NCBI GenBank assembly: GCA_947496175.1
Contig: CANMBU010000002.1
Span: 744,001-808,000 of the forward strand
Direction: 5' to 3'
From: an uncultured Roseovarius sp.
GTDB taxonomy: Bacteria > Pseudomonadota > Alphaproteobacteria > Rhodobacterales > Rhodobacteraceae
Length of the DNA stretch: 64,000 nucleotides
Of the stretch, positions 49,741 through 59,273 are shown in pieces. The position numbers and the translations under genes were made by a program. Within the stretch, counting starts at the first letter, position 1; the number at the start of each line of letters is the position of its first letter. Below the pieces are notes generated by a model. It saw only the letters and a list, made by a program, of their open reading frames with translations. It was not told the origin of the DNA and made no database searches.

Positions 49741-50421
49741 ATGGCGGAATATGAAATTGACGGGATAACCCTGCATGTGCCGGGTCAGATTCTCAACGAC
49801 CGCATTGCAGGCAAACTTGCCTCAGGCGGATATGAGGCACATGAGGCCCGCGCTGTGCAAATGCGCGTGAAATCGGGGCAGCGCGTGCTCGAACTGGGGG
49901 CTGGCCTTGGCTATGTCAGCTCTGTCGCGGCACGTGCGGCGGGACCGGAACAGGTTGTTTCAGTCGAAGCCAACCCGGCGCTTTTGCCAGTGATCAAACG
50001 CAATCTGAAAACCAACGGGTTTCACAAGCTGCGACTCATGCACGGAGCCATCATTGGGGGAACTGATGAGACGGGCGATCTGGGCTTTGATCCCAAGAAA
50101 GCTTTCTGGGCCGGACGCATTGCGGATGAAACAAGTGATGCTGCCGACGTGGTTTCAGTGCCTGCTCTGCCGTTGCCAGCGCTATTGGCGGAATTCAAAT
50201 CGCAGGTTATCATCATGGATGTCGAAGGGGCCGAAAGGTTTCTGTTTGATGATCCCTGGCCTGATCACGTGCTCACCGTGATCATGGAGCTTCACCCCAA
50301 GCAATATCCTGACACAGTGATCAAACAGATCGTGGATTGCATGTCAGCCTCTGGTCTCACGTATGACACCGGCCCGTCGCGCGGGCGTATCCTCTGCTTC
50401 CGCCGAGTGCGCGGCACATAA
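49741..50421 (+). CDS. FkbM-family methyltransferase
   Basis: 226-residue SAM-dependent methyltransferase. The SAM loop is VLELGAGLGYVSSVAARAAG near residue 50, followed by VVSVEANPALLPVIKRNLKT, and the FkbM-type IIMDVEGAERFLFD is near residue 160. FkbM enzymes methylate hydroxyl groups on sugars or metabolites. The ATG at 49741 is chosen because the upstream in-frame region overlaps pth and is not conserved-looking. It is inserted between the divergently placed pth and the convergent rplY. Confidence 0.8.
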   Translation: MAEYEIDGITLHVPGQILNDRIAGKLASGGYEAHEARAVQMRVKSGQRVLELGAGLGYVSSVAARAAGPEQVVSVEANPALLPVIKRNLKTNGFHKLRLMHGAIIGGTDETGDLGFDPKKAFWAGRIADETSDAADVVSVPALPLPALLAEFKSQVIIMDVEGAERFLFDDPWPDHVLTVIMELHPKQYPDTVIKQIVDCMSASGLTYDTGPSRGRILCFRRVRGT

Positions 50422-50423
50422 AA

Positions 50424-50452
50424 AAACGCGGAGGCCTAAGCGCTCCGCGTTT
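50424..50452. terminator. Bidirectional terminator between fkbM-type gene and rplY
   Basis: AAACGCGGAG-GCCTAAGCG-CTCCGCGTTT, a 10-bp stem with A- and T-rich ends on both sides, placed between two convergent genes. Confidence 0.85.
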
Positions 50453-50483
50453 CTGAAAAACATACAAGGATACGAACAGACGT

Positions 50484-51146
50484 TTACTCTTCTGCTGCGG
50501 CCTCTTCTTCGGCCGGTGCCTCGGTGGCCTCTGTTGCTTCGCCGTCTTCATCCTCTGCGCTCTCATCAGATTTCAGCGCCGATGGAGCCGAGATGTTGCA
50601 AATCACAAAGTCACGGTCAATCGTTGGCTTGGCGCCGTCTGGCAACTCAATCTGGCTGATGGTCACGTTGTCACCAACATTCAGGCCTTCAAGGCTCACG
50701 GTCACGCTTTCCGGAATATCACCGGCCGTCACCATCAGTTCGATCTCGTTGCGAACAACGGTCAGAACACCGCCTTTGCGGATGCCGGGACAATCGTCTT
50801 CACCGACAAAATCAACCGTGATGAAGAGGTTGATCTTGGTGGTCCGGCGCAACCGCATCAGGTCCAGATGCGTCGGCAGATCCTTGACCACGTCGCGTTG
50901 CACATCGCGGCAGATCACGCGCACATCGTCATGGCCATCCACTTTGAGGTTGAACAATGTCGACTTAAACCGTCCGGCCTTGAGCTTTTTCAGAAGCTCA
51001 TTGAACGGAATGTTGATCGGAAGCGGATCGACGTCGCCCCCAAAAACGATCCCCGGAACCATGCCCTCGCGGCGTGCTGCACGAGCGGCGCCCTTGCCCG
51101 TCCCCGTGCGTTCCTGGGCGTGAAGATCAGGAATTTCTCCAGCCAT
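50484..51146 (-). CDS. rplY: 50S ribosomal protein L25 / general stress protein Ctc
   Basis: 220-residue long form of L25. The N-terminal 5S-rRNA-binding domain contains [40 protein letters not shown] and [10 protein letters not shown]. The C-terminal TL5/Ctc beta domain follows ([20 protein letters not shown]). The end is a very acidic Glu/Ala tail typical of alphaproteobacteria. It binds 5S rRNA in the large subunit. Confidence 0.95.
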   Translation of the reverse strand: MAGEIPDLHAQERTGTGKGAARAARREGMVPGIVFGGDVDPLPINIPFNELLKKLKAGRFKSTLFNLKVDGHDDVRVICRDVQRDVVKDLPTHLDLMRLRRTTKINLFITVDFVGEDDCPGIRKGGVLTVVRNEIELMVTAGDIPESVTVSLEGLNVGDNVTISQIELPDGAKPTIDRDFVICNISAPSALKSDESAEDEDGEATEATEAPAEEEAAAEE

Positions 51147-51338
51147 ATCTATTCTCCATATCTAAGGCGGGGCTCCTCCAAGGCTGTAGCCCCACGTGAA
51201 GCCGCGCATATAGACCGGATCGGCGGATTTGAAAAGGCCAAAACTCAGGGCTCTGCAATAGATGTCGAGGTTTCCCAGAGGACAAGCAAAGCCAATGACC
51301 AATGGGGTGCAATATGATGACATGAACCTCAATATGCC

Positions 51339-51860
51339 TCAACTTTGTGAGGCCAAAACAGTAGGGACAGGTTCGCTACCCCAATCCACATCCCGCAATA
51401 GTGTTGCATCAATATCCTTACCGTGGAGCACGCTGACATCGCCGGTGGTTTCCAGCACGACGGCACGCACCTCATTCAGATGCAAAGCGTTCGCTTCGCG
51501 CAGTTTGGCGTAAAGTTCGGCCTCGCTAACCCGGGAACGGCGCAGATTGTCATGCAAAATCTTGCCATCGTAGGCCAGGATGAGTGGCTCATTGTCAGAG
51601 AGGTCTTCAATAAACGCCGATGCGATCCGCAACCGCGAGATCAGGTGACGCATGGCAAAGAGTGTGACCAGTGCGATCAAGCCGGGCCAAGGGTTTTCGG
51701 AGGTTGTCATCATCGTCGCCAAAATCGAGCCACAGGCAACGGTCAGCGCGAAATCAAAACTCGACATTTTCGAGAAGGATCGCAATCCGTTCAACCGCAC
51801 TAGCAAGATGACTGCGATCACGGCCAAGACAGTCTGGGCAATGGTCTGAAGGATGATCAT
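51339..51860 (-). CDS. DUF421 (YetF-type) membrane protein
   Basis: 173-residue protein with about three N-terminal helices (IAQTVLAVIAVILLVRLNGL; FDFALTVACGSILATMMTTS; LIALVTLFAMRHLISRLRIA) and a soluble C-terminal domain (PLILAYDGKILHDNLRRSRV; LREANALHLNEVRAVVLETT). This is the DUF421/YetF layout, a family of unknown function sometimes linked to sporulation or stress. Its start overlaps the DUF998 gene stop, so the two are coupled. Confidence 0.8.
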   Translation of the reverse strand: MIILQTIAQTVLAVIAVILLVRLNGLRSFSKMSSFDFALTVACGSILATMMTTSENPWPGLIALVTLFAMRHLISRLRIASAFIEDLSDNEPLILAYDGKILHDNLRRSRVSEAELYAKLREANALHLNEVRAVVLETTGDVSVLHGKDIDATLLRDVDWGSEPVPTVLASQS

Positions 51861-52525
51861 GCGCTTTGCTGTGTGTCGGCATGCTGACGTCCGCGCTTGA
51901 AGATCACCGTGCCATAAGTGGCGATCATGGCGCAGGCGGTCAGGCCAAGGATGCGTTCTAGCAGCCCGTCGATCCCGGTCGGCGACATCAGGAACACCGG
52001 GGCCATGATCGCCCAGGCCACTGCCAGAGCCACTGTCAGCCAGGCCGCACAGGGGTGATGGTCGCGCAGGCCAGAAAACAGAGTCGACGGGATTATCACA
52101 AAGAGAAGACCCAGCGCATAGACAAGATAGATGTGGATCACGACACCATCGTTATCTCCATCGCCATATTCGTTACGCGCCCCGATGATGACGACAAGCC
52201 CGGCCACAATGGCGAGTGACATCACCCCGGTTGACCAACCCGCCTTGCCCAGATGCTCATGTGCGAAGCCGAGCGAGACGGCCATGATCCCGATGGCAAA
52301 GCCATAGAGCGCCACATCCATGATGATCTCGGAATCGCCCGCTGCGAGATCACTGATCGTATCGGCCACGCGGTCATAATTCGGCACGAAGAAAGGTGCG
52401 ATTAGCGTGGCCAGGACGAGCGTCGCGCACCCGGCCCAGGTCAATGCGCCAAGCGTCAGCATCATTTCGGGGCGGGTATGGCATGTGGCGTCGGATTGCC
52501 AGGATGTATCGTATTTGTCGGCCAT
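51857..52525 (-). CDS. DUF998-family membrane protein
   Basis: 222-residue polytopic protein with six or seven helices. LTLGALTWAGCATLVLATLI, FVPNYDRVADTISDLAAGDS (the conserved periplasmic loop motif of DUF998) and LFVIIPSTLFSGLRD are seen. The function of the family is unknown. It is co-transcribed with the downstream DUF421 gene by a four-base overlap and lies about 75 nt after lldD on the same strand. Confidence 0.75.
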   Translation of the reverse strand: MADKYDTSWQSDATCHTRPEMMLTLGALTWAGCATLVLATLIAPFFVPNYDRVADTISDLAAGDSEIIMDVALYGFAIGIMAVSLGFAHEHLGKAGWSTGVMSLAIVAGLVVIIGARNEYGDGDNDGVVIHIYLVYALGLLFVIIPSTLFSGLRDHHPCAAWLTVALAVAWAIMAPVFLMSPTGIDGLLERILGLTACAMIATYGTVIFKRGRQHADTQQSA

Positions 52526-52600
52526 GGGTCTCTCCTTCGCAACGCATGTTCGTAAGAGTTAACCCTGAAGAGAGGCCTGTTGTTCCAATCGTGGCTTTGC

Positions 52601-53764
52601 CTATTGCCAGTCGCCCTCGAAACCTTTCGGGATCATTAGGATATCCCGATCCACCTTGGTGATGTCGGTATGCCCACAAAACGCCATGGAGATATCGAGC
52701 TCTTTGTGAATGACCTCCAGCGCCTTGGTCACGCCCGCCTCACCCATGGCTCCCAGACCGTAAACATAGGCCCGTCCGATATAGGTGCCCTTGGCGCCGA
52801 GAGCGATGGCTTTCAATACGTCCTGGCCAGTGCGGATCCCACTATCGAGATGCACTTCGATCTTGTCGCCCACCGCATCCATGATCTCGGGCAGGGCGCG
52901 AATGGCCGAGAGCGCGCCGTCCAACTGCCGTCCGCCATGGTTGGAAACGATGATCGCATCCGCCCCGACATTGAGCGCCTCTTTGGCATCGCGCGCATCA
53001 ATAATGCCTTTGATAATGAGCGGTCCGTCCCACATCTTGCGAAACTGTCGTATGCGATCCCAATTGAGCGCTTCGTCAAACGCTTCCGCTGTCCAGGAGC
53101 TTAGTGAAGAAGGGTCGGTCACACCGCTGGCATGCCCCACGATGTTGCCAAAAAATCGCCGTTTCGTGCCCAGCATACCAAGGCCCCATTGAACCTTTGT
53201 CATCATGTTGGCGATGGATTTCATCGTTAGTTTTGGTGGTGCGCTCAGCCCGTTCTTGAGGTCCTTGTGGCGCTGGCCCAGCACCTGAAGGTCGACTGTG
53301 ATGACAGCAGCGGAACATTGAGCGTCCTTGGCGCGGTCAAACAGCCGCTGCATGAAATCATCATCCTTGAGCGTGTAGACCTGCATCCAGAAAGGTTTTG
53401 TCGTGTTCTCGGCCACATCTTCAATTGAGCAGATTGACATTGTGGACAGCGTATACGGCACACCAAAGCTTTCAGCTGCCCGTGCCGCTTTGATTTCACC
53501 ATCGGCGCGTTGCATCCCCGTCAGCCCGACAGGTGCCAGGGCCACGGGCATCGAAACATCCTGTCCGATCATCTGCGTAGCGGTCGAGCGCCCAGACATG
53601 TCGACCGCAATCCGTTGCCGCAGGTAGATGTCCTGAAAATCCGATGTGTTCTCGCGGAAGGTCTGCTCGGTCCAACTGCCCGACTCGGCATAGTCGTAAA
53701 ACATCTGCGGCACGCGGCGTTTATAGATGCGTTTCAGGTCGGCGATTGAGGTGATGACGGGCAT
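52601..53764 (-). CDS. lldD: FMN-dependent L-lactate dehydrogenase
   Basis: 387-residue alpha-hydroxy-acid oxidase family enzyme that oxidises L-lactate to pyruvate and donates electrons to the quinone pool. Diagnostic segments are LKRIYKRRVPQMFYDYAESG at the N-terminus, PVALAPVGLTGMQRADGEIK, and the active-site IIVSNHGGRQLDGALSAIRA with catalytic His and Arg. VHLDSGIRTGQDVLKAIALG binds the FMN phosphate. Upstream is a perfect operator palindrome. Related activities (glycolate, mandelate) are possible, but the sequence is closest to LldD. Confidence 0.88.
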   Translation of the reverse strand: MPVITSIADLKRIYKRRVPQMFYDYAESGSWTEQTFRENTSDFQDIYLRQRIAVDMSGRSTATQMIGQDVSMPVALAPVGLTGMQRADGEIKAARAAESFGVPYTLSTMSICSIEDVAENTTKPFWMQVYTLKDDDFMQRLFDRAKDAQCSAAVITVDLQVLGQRHKDLKNGLSAPPKLTMKSIANMMTKVQWGLGMLGTKRRFFGNIVGHASGVTDPSSLSSWTAEAFDEALNWDRIRQFRKMWDGPLIIKGIIDARDAKEALNVGADAIIVSNHGGRQLDGALSAIRALPEIMDAVGDKIEVHLDSGIRTGQDVLKAIALGAKGTYIGRAYVYGLGAMGEAGVTKALEVIHKELDISMAFCGHTDITKVDRDILMIPKGFEGDWQ

Positions 53765-53776
53765 GGCGGCGGCCTC

Positions 53777-53805
53777 GGTATTGGTAAAGTATTTTTACCA
53801 ATACC
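53777..53805. promoter_or_regulatory. Perfect 12-bp inverted repeat upstream of lldD
   Basis: GGTATTGGTAAA-GTATT-TTTACCAATACC, 13 nt upstream of the lldD start codon. The core TTGGT...ACCAA is typical of GntR/FadR-subfamily regulators such as LldR, although the spacing is wider than the classical site. No GntR/FadR-type gene lies next to lldD, so the regulator must be encoded elsewhere. Confidence 0.75.
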
Positions 53806-53841
53806 TAAGGACGCGCGCTTTGTCCATGCGACGTTTGATGC

Positions 53842-54633
53842 CTAGGCCGAATGCGCGCCATCCGCGAGGCCGCGCACAAAGCTCAGGACATCCGCGGGGC
53901 TGTCTCCATCGCCCAGCTTGGCTACAATGGCAGACCCCACAACGCACCCATCCGCCACGTTTGCGATCTCTCGGCTGGTCTCTGGCGTGCGGATCCCAAA
54001 GCCCACAACGATAGGCAGGTCTGTCGCCGCCTTGATGCGCGCCACCTCGGGGGCCACATCCGCAGCCTCAGCGGCCGCAGCGCCTGTGATGCCTGTGATC
54101 GACACGTAATAGACAAAGCCGGACGTGTTCTGAAGCACCTTGGGCAGGCGCTTATCATCGGTTGTCGGCGTGGCCAGGCGAATGAAATTCAGCCCCGCCT
54201 TCTGCGCGGGAATACAAAGCTCGTCGTCTTCCTCGGGCGGCAAATCCACCACAATCAGCCCGTCAATGCCTGCCGCATTGGCATCACTCAGGAACTGCTC
54301 AACGCCCCGGTTAAAGATCGGGTTGTAATACCCCATCATCACAATCGGCGTGCTGTCATCCGTTTTGCGAAACTCACGTGCCATCTGCAGCGTCCGCTCC
54401 AGCGTCATGCCCGCCTCAAGCGCGCGCTGCCCGGCCAGCTGAATGGTGGGCCCATCGGCCATCGGGTCGGTAAAGGGCAGGCCCAGCTCAATAATGTCCA
54501 CGCCAGCCTCCGGCAGACCTTTGACCACCTCCAGCGATGTCTCATAATCCGGATCCCCCGCCATGACATAGGCAACAAAGGCCTTCTTTCCGGCGGCGTT
54601 AAGCTCTGCGAATTTGGCGTCGATGCGGGTCAT
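53842..54633 (-). CDS. trpA: Tryptophan synthase alpha chain
   Basis: 263-residue TIM-barrel enzyme that cleaves indole-3-glycerol phosphate to indole and glyceraldehyde 3-phosphate. The catalytic Glu and Asp are in [20 protein letters not shown] and [13 protein letters not shown], and the phosphate site is [10 protein letters not shown]. The ATG at 54633 has AAGGA upstream. It is separated from trpB by 12 kb and lies on the opposite strand, so the operon is split in this organism. Confidence 0.95.
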   Translation of the reverse strand: MTRIDAKFAELNAAGKKAFVAYVMAGDPDYETSLEVVKGLPEAGVDIIELGLPFTDPMADGPTIQLAGQRALEAGMTLERTLQMAREFRKTDDSTPIVMMGYYNPIFNRGVEQFLSDANAAGIDGLIVVDLPPEEDDELCIPAQKAGLNFIRLATPTTDDKRLPKVLQNTSGFVYYVSITGITGAAAAEAADVAPEVARIKAATDLPIVVGFGIRTPETSREIANVADGCVVGSAIVAKLGDGDSPADVLSFVRGLADGAHSA

Positions 54634-54723
54634 ACAGTGTTTCCTTGCTGATCCCACCGCCCTTGCCAAATAGAGCCCATAAAATCAATGCCCATAATGC
54701 ATAGACGCTTTGGATAATTCGGA

Positions 54724-55797
54724 TCAGAGGCGATGTGCCAGAAGACGCGCAACGGCGTGCTCGGCCGCATCCAGCGCCCCATCGATCAATCCGGGGGACT
54801 GACTTGAGCATTCGGCTGATGCGAACATGACCTGCCCGTCAAATTGCACATGTTGAAGACGCTGAGGGGGTGGTTCAGGATGCCGAAATGGCCTAACAAG
54901 ATCCAAGACATCTGTTGTATACGGTTCTTGCGCCCAATCGAGAATATCAAGCCCGACAGGCGTTCCCGCCTCTGGTCCGAAACATCGCGAAAGCTGTTCC
55001 AAAATTGCCGATTTGAGATCATCTGCCTTGAATTGCCGCATTTCCACGGGCCAGTTCAGGAACCCAAATAAAATCCCCTGCGCGCTTCCGGGATCGCACA
55101 GGTCGTGGATTTCGCCACAGGGTCCAGCCTGACTAAGCACGCGCCCCGAGAGGCCCTTGTCCCGCCAGAACGGTCTGTCATAGCGCAGGACGACCTTGGC
55201 CTGCGAGGCCATCCAGGTTGGCACGGATGTCAGATCCTGCTTGAGCGCGGCAGGCAGAGCGGGGGTCCAGCCAAGCCTGGCGCCAAGCCTGGGTGGCATG
55301 GCCACCAGCACCCGGGGTGCGTCATGCGTGCCGTCGGATGTGGTGACTGTGACGCCGTTGCCGTCCACTGCGATCGACGTCACGGGCGTGTTCAAAATCA
55401 CCTGCGTGCGCGAGAGGCGGTCGGCCATTGCCGCGACCAGCCGCGCCGTGCCGCCCTCCAGCCGATAGGACCCTGCCTGATGAGGCAGCATCCGGGCCTC
55501 GACATTGCGCTGGGGGCCGTAATCCAGAAGGCCCGCCCCTTGGGTGTATTGCTCAAAAATGGGCAAATCGAGACGCTTGAGCCAGCGCGCCACAGTGGGT
55601 TGATACCCTGGCCAGACCCAGCTTGGTCCGGCATCTCCGGCAAAGGCGCCGTCCGGGTCGGCAAAAGACCTGACGCGCCCGCCCAGATCAGCCCGGGCTT
55701 CGATGAGGCAGGCCGAAAGCTTGTGCTCCTCTAGCAGGACGCAGGCCGCGAGCCCTGACAGACCCCCTCCTATGACAACGGCGTCAAAGCGAGACAT
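54724..55797 (-). CDS. FAD-dependent amine oxidase-like protein
   Basis: 357-residue flavin amine oxidase, shorter than the 450-residue enzyme at 44367 and without a signal peptide, so cytoplasmic. The FAD motif VVIGGGLSGLAACVLLEEHK starts at residue 6, ARADLGGRVRSFADPDGAFA follows, and the C-terminal FAD contact is VMFASAECSSQSPGLIDGAL. The substrate is unknown. It is divergent from ychF; the gap contains short AT-rich TATCTA/TAGATA motifs. Confidence 0.8.
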   Translation of the reverse strand: MSRFDAVVIGGGLSGLAACVLLEEHKLSACLIEARADLGGRVRSFADPDGAFAGDAGPSWVWPGYQPTVARWLKRLDLPIFEQYTQGAGLLDYGPQRNVEARMLPHQAGSYRLEGGTARLVAAMADRLSRTQVILNTPVTSIAVDGNGVTVTTSDGTHDAPRVLVAMPPRLGARLGWTPALPAALKQDLTSVPTWMASQAKVVLRYDRPFWRDKGLSGRVLSQAGPCGEIHDLCDPGSAQGILFGFLNWPVEMRQFKADDLKSAILEQLSRCFGPEAGTPVGLDILDWAQEPYTTDVLDLVRPFRHPEPPPQRLQHVQFDGQVMFASAECSSQSPGLIDGALDAAEHAVARLLAHRL

Positions 55798-55969
55798 GGC
55801 GGTGGGGATCCTCTTTGAATATATCTACTGATAGATAGAAAAGGGCGGTAGACAAACACATGACATCTTTTGCGTGCAGGTCAAGCGTGCAGCGTTGACA
55901 GCGGACTTGCGACACCCCGTCGGACACCCTAGAAGGCGGCAAGTTTTGGCAGGCATCAAGGATCGGATC

Positions 55970-57067
55970 ATGGGCTTCAAAATGGGAATCGTGGGGCTGC
56001 CGAATGTGGGCAAGTCGACGCTTTTTAACGCACTGACCAAAACGGCTGCAGCTCAGGCCGCAAATTTTCCGTTTTGCACGATTGAGCCCAATGTGGGTGA
56101 GGTCGCTGTACCCGATGCGCGGCTCGATAAGCTGGCCGAGATCGCACAATCCAAACAAGTCATCCCGACCCGTATGACCTTTGTTGATATTGCCGGGTTG
56201 GTAAAGGGTGCCAGCAAAGGTGAAGGTTTGGGCAATCAGTTCCTGGCCAATATCCGAGAGGTGGATGCCATCGCCCATGTGCTGCGCTGTTTTGAGGATG
56301 GCGACGTGACCCATGTTGAGGGGCGTGTGAACCCGGTTGAGGACGCCGATGTCATCGAGACCGAACTGATGCTCGCCGATCTGGAAAGCATCGAGAAACG
56401 CCGCGCGGGTCTGGTGCGCAAGCTCAAAGGCAATGACAAAGAGGCCGTGCAGCAGGACCGTCTCTTGGCCGCCGCACAGGCGATGATCGAAGACGGCAAA
56501 CCGGCCCGCAGGGTCGAGGTGGATGCCGAAGATGCCAAGGCGTGGAAAAACCTGCAGCTTTTGACAACCAAACCTATTCTCTACGTCTGCAATGTGGATG
56601 AGGGGAGCGCCGCCTCGGGCAATGACCACTCCGCTGCCGTGGCCAAGATGGCCGAGGGTCAGGGGGCGGCGCATGTGGTGATCTCGGCTCAGATCGAAGA
56701 AGAGATCAGTCAGCTGGACGAAGACGAAGCTGTCATGTTCCTGGAGGAAATGGGCCTGACGGAGGCCGGTCTCGACCGGCTTATTCGCGCTGGTTACGAT
56801 CTCTTGCAGCTAGAGACCTACTTTACCGCCGGCCCCAAAGAGGCCCGCGCCTGGACGATCCGGCGCGGCACAGCAGCCCCGCAGGCGGCAGGCGTCATTC
56901 ACGGTGATTTCGAAAAGGGTTTCATCCGGGCCGAAACTATTGCCTATGACGACTATGTCGAACTGGGCGGTGAACAACCGGCCAAGGAAGCTGGCAAAAT
57001 GCGCGCCGAAGGCAAGGGGTATATCGTCAAGGACGGCGACGTGCTGCATTTCCTGTTTAATACCTGA
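55970..57067 (+). CDS. ychF: Redox-regulated ATPase YchF
   Basis: 365-residue Obg-family P-loop protein that prefers ATP. G1 is [18 protein letters not shown], switch I is [15 protein letters not shown]3 is [19 protein letters not shown]. The usual NKxD is replaced by the NVDE of YchF ([10 protein letters not shown]). The C-terminal TGS-like domain contains [20 protein letters not shown] and [16 protein letters not shown]. It binds ribosomes and is linked to stress responses. The ATG at 55970 gives the family N-terminus [12 protein letters not shown]. Confidence 0.95.
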   Translation: MGFKMGIVGLPNVGKSTLFNALTKTAAAQAANFPFCTIEPNVGEVAVPDARLDKLAEIAQSKQVIPTRMTFVDIAGLVKGASKGEGLGNQFLANIREVDAIAHVLRCFEDGDVTHVEGRVNPVEDADVIETELMLADLESIEKRRAGLVRKLKGNDKEAVQQDRLLAAAQAMIEDGKPARRVEVDAEDAKAWKNLQLLTTKPILYVCNVDEGSAASGNDHSAAVAKMAEGQGAAHVVISAQIEEEISQLDEDEAVMFLEEMGLTEAGLDRLIRAGYDLLQLETYFTAGPKEARAWTIRRGTAAPQAAGVIHGDFEKGFIRAETIAYDDYVELGGEQPAKEAGKMRAEGKGYIVKDGDVLHFLFNT

Positions 57068-57168
57068 GCCGATGGGGAACGGACATGCCCAGCCGTGACG
57101 GGTTGTTTTCTTTGTGACCCGTTTCGCTTTTGAGATCGCTTGAATGGGCCCCATAGATGGGAGGCCTT

Positions 57169-57633
57169 TTAATCCATAGACCAAAAAACAGTGTGCTTCA
57201 TCGCATGACGGTTGCTGACAAACATCGTTGTCACTGCGAGTGATGCAGGGCACCGATCCGTGCGCATGAAGTACTTCTCGCGACGCCCAACTGGGCGAAA
57301 ATATTCCAGTAATTTTCTAGCATCCTGCATATGGAGATCGATGTTCCGGCTTTCTTCAGCTTGCCATTGTTCGTTATCCAAGGCGTTATCAAAATTCCCG
57401 TGCTGGCCTTTTATAGACCAGATGAGTTCTGCCCAAGTTAGGATGCTGATGTTACGATGTTCAGAGAAAACGTTTTGATATCCTACAAGGTCAACAGTGC
57501 TTGCGCCACGCTTCAGTAGTTCAACGGTCCAAACCATGCCGCCTTGATACCATGTGTCATCTGCAATTTTTTTAAGTTCATCCAATTCCTTATGAAAATC
57601 CGAAAATCTGTTTAAAAACTGTTCCGCGGCCAT
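57169..57633 (-). CDS. Uncharacterised protein downstream of a ParE/RelE-type toxin
   Basis: 154-residue soluble protein with no domain I recognise. The first half is helical (AAEQFLNRFSDFHKELDELK, KIADDTWYQGGMVWTVELLK). The centre is WAELIWSIKGQHGNFDNALD and the end is basic (FRPVGRREKYFMRTDRCPAS). The ATG at 57633 lies two bases after the toxin stop, so it is likely the third gene of the toxin-antitoxin operon. Base composition is lower in G+C than surrounding genes. It could be a regulator, a chaperone or an unrelated passenger. Confidence 0.6.
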   Translation of the reverse strand: MAAEQFLNRFSDFHKELDELKKIADDTWYQGGMVWTVELLKRGASTVDLVGYQNVFSEHRNISILTWAELIWSIKGQHGNFDNALDNEQWQAEESRNIDLHMQDARKLLEYFRPVGRREKYFMRTDRCPASLAVTTMFVSNRHAMKHTVFWSMD

Positions 57634-57635
57634 AG

Positions 57636-57935
57636 CTACAACCACCCCTTGAGCCGTGCGACAAAATCCATACGGCCATGCAAGATCGCCAGAACAATAG
57701 GGCGCTCTTCGGGCAGAAAGAAAATGTAGTGTTTCTCACAACGATGCACATGGATGTCGTCACTCAACCCCTCAACTGGCTTGGAACGCGCTTTGCCACT
57801 GCCAATAGCCTCGCAGCATGAAACGATCTGGTCGTAGTATTTTTCGGCGCGATCAAAGCCCCATGTTTCATAGGTATAAAGCCAAATCCGACCCAGGTCG
57901 TCTTCCGCAGATGTTGTGATGCATACAGTCTGCAT
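57636..57935 (-). CDS. RelE/ParE-family toxin
   Basis: 99-residue ParE-type toxin. TTSAEDDLGRIWLYTYETWG is the N-terminal helix, and RCEKHYIFFLPEERPIVLAI followed by LHGRMDFVARL is the characteristic C-terminal beta sheet. ParE toxins poison gyrase; RelE relatives cut ribosome-bound mRNA, and the choice cannot be made by eye. It lies eight bases after the antitoxin gene. Confidence 0.85.
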   Translation of the reverse strand: MQTVCITTSAEDDLGRIWLYTYETWGFDRAEKYYDQIVSCCEAIGSGKARSKPVEGLSDDIHVHRCEKHYIFFLPEERPIVLAILHGRMDFVARLKGWL

Positions 57936-57943
57936 GTGACGTC

Positions 57944-58210
57944 TTAAAGACCTGCACGGCGATGCGCCTTTTTGCGAATATCCTCAAAGGATTTCTTTGA
58001 AAGCTCGCCTCGCCTTGCCTGCTCAACGCGAGGCTTCAGGAAGTCTGACAAAGCCTCAAGCGCCTCTTCCTCGCTCATGTCATCCACCGAAGGGGCTTCG
58101 CCTAAGGTGCGATTCAAAACGAAATCCTTGATACTCTGGCCTTTGAGCGCGGCAATGGCTTTGAGCTTCTGGTGCTCTTCGGCGGTGATGTCGATTGATA
58201 ATCTGGGCAT
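57944..58210 (-). CDS. Ribbon-helix-helix antitoxin of the ParE/RelE-type pair
   Basis: 88-residue antitoxin. The N-terminal RHH-like segment MPRLSIDITAEEHQKLKAIA, ALKGQSIKDFVLNRTLGE binds DNA as a dimer. The C-terminal acidic then basic tail (MSEEEALEALSDFLKPRVEQ, ARRGELSKKSFEDIRKKAHR) would wrap the toxin. It is first in the operon and presumably represses it. Confidence 0.85.
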   Translation of the reverse strand: MPRLSIDITAEEHQKLKAIAALKGQSIKDFVLNRTLGEAPSVDDMSEEEALEALSDFLKPRVEQARRGELSKKSFEDIRKKAHRRAGL

Positions 58211-58346
58211 GGTCCTGTATTAACACAACATACAGCACAAAACAACATTTTGAGGTTTTGTGAGGCTGTAAGATGAGGTGAGGGCAACGTGCAATTTTCA
58301 GAAACAAGCCCGCATAGTACCGACGTAGAGAAGACACTGATCTAAC

Positions 58347-59162
58347 ATGTCCCTCCTTTTTATCTTCGGTCTGATCTGCATCGCTCTGGGCGTGTTGCTC
58401 TATCGCAGGCGCAAAAGGGCCGAGTATCGCGAACAGCTTTTGCAGGCCGGGCTGTCAGATACAGAACGCGAGATTGTGGTCGATAGCGTGCCGCTGCTGC
58501 GCAACCTGCCGCCTGACATGCAAACCCGTCTTGAAGGCAAGATGAACCTGTTCCTGGATCAGGTTGAGTTCATCGGCTGCAATGGCCTGGAAGTCACCGA
58601 AGAGATGGAGTTGTCCATTGCCGCGCAAGCCTGTCTCTTGGTGCTCAACACAGACGCCTGGTACGACCATCTGCGCACCATTCTGATTTATCCCGGTGCG
58701 TTCAAATCCAAAACCAGAGAGCATGATGGCTATGTCGTGCGCGAATCCGAGGTCGTGCGATCCGGGGAAAGCTGGCAATATGGGCCAGTGATCCTGTCCT
58801 GGGCCCACTCCAAACAAGGCGCGCTCAACACCGAGGATGGCCACAATGTTGTGCTGCATGAATTTGCCCATCAGCTTGACGGCCTGTCTGGTCATACCGA
58901 TGGCGCGCCGCTCTTGGCCAATGGTCAAAGCTTTGCCGACTGGGAACAGGTTTTCACCACAGCCTATGCGCGTCATGTCAGAAAGACTGAGGCAGGACAT
59001 AAAACAGTCCTAAGCCCATATGCCGCCACCAACCATGAAGAGTTTTTTGCGGTTGCAGTGGAAGTCTTTTTCGAAAAGGCGACCAAATTGCAAAGCGAAG
59101 AGCCGGAGGTCTATGCGCAGCTGTCAGAGCTCTTGCAGCTCGACCCGGCGGCGTGGCAGTGA
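58347..59162 (+). CDS. mtfA: MtfA-type zinc-dependent peptidase (M90)
   Basis: 271-residue protein with an N-terminal membrane helix (MSLLFIFGLICIALGVLLYR) and an MtfA domain. The metal motif is NVVLHEFAHQLDGLSGHTDG (HExxH near residue 171). ATNHEEFFAVAVEVFFEKAT supplies the third, Glu ligand region. MtfA in E. coli titrates the repressor Mlc and has aminopeptidase activity. The role in an alphaproteobacterium is not established. Confidence 0.87.
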   Translation: MSLLFIFGLICIALGVLLYRRRKRAEYREQLLQAGLSDTEREIVVDSVPLLRNLPPDMQTRLEGKMNLFLDQVEFIGCNGLEVTEEMELSIAAQACLLVLNTDAWYDHLRTILIYPGAFKSKTREHDGYVVRESEVVRSGESWQYGPVILSWAHSKQGALNTEDGHNVVLHEFAHQLDGLSGHTDGAPLLANGQSFADWEQVFTTAYARHVRKTEAGHKTVLSPYAATNHEEFFAVAVEVFFEKATKLQSEEPEVYAQLSELLQLDPAAWQ

Positions 59163-59273
59163 CGCCTTGTCTGTTTTCTAGCTCTGGAAGAAGAGCAGTT
59201 CCGATTTACGTCCTTTCCTTGTGGCGCTATCTGGGTCAAGCTCAGCCAAAGAGTCGCGCCGAAAGAGGGACAT

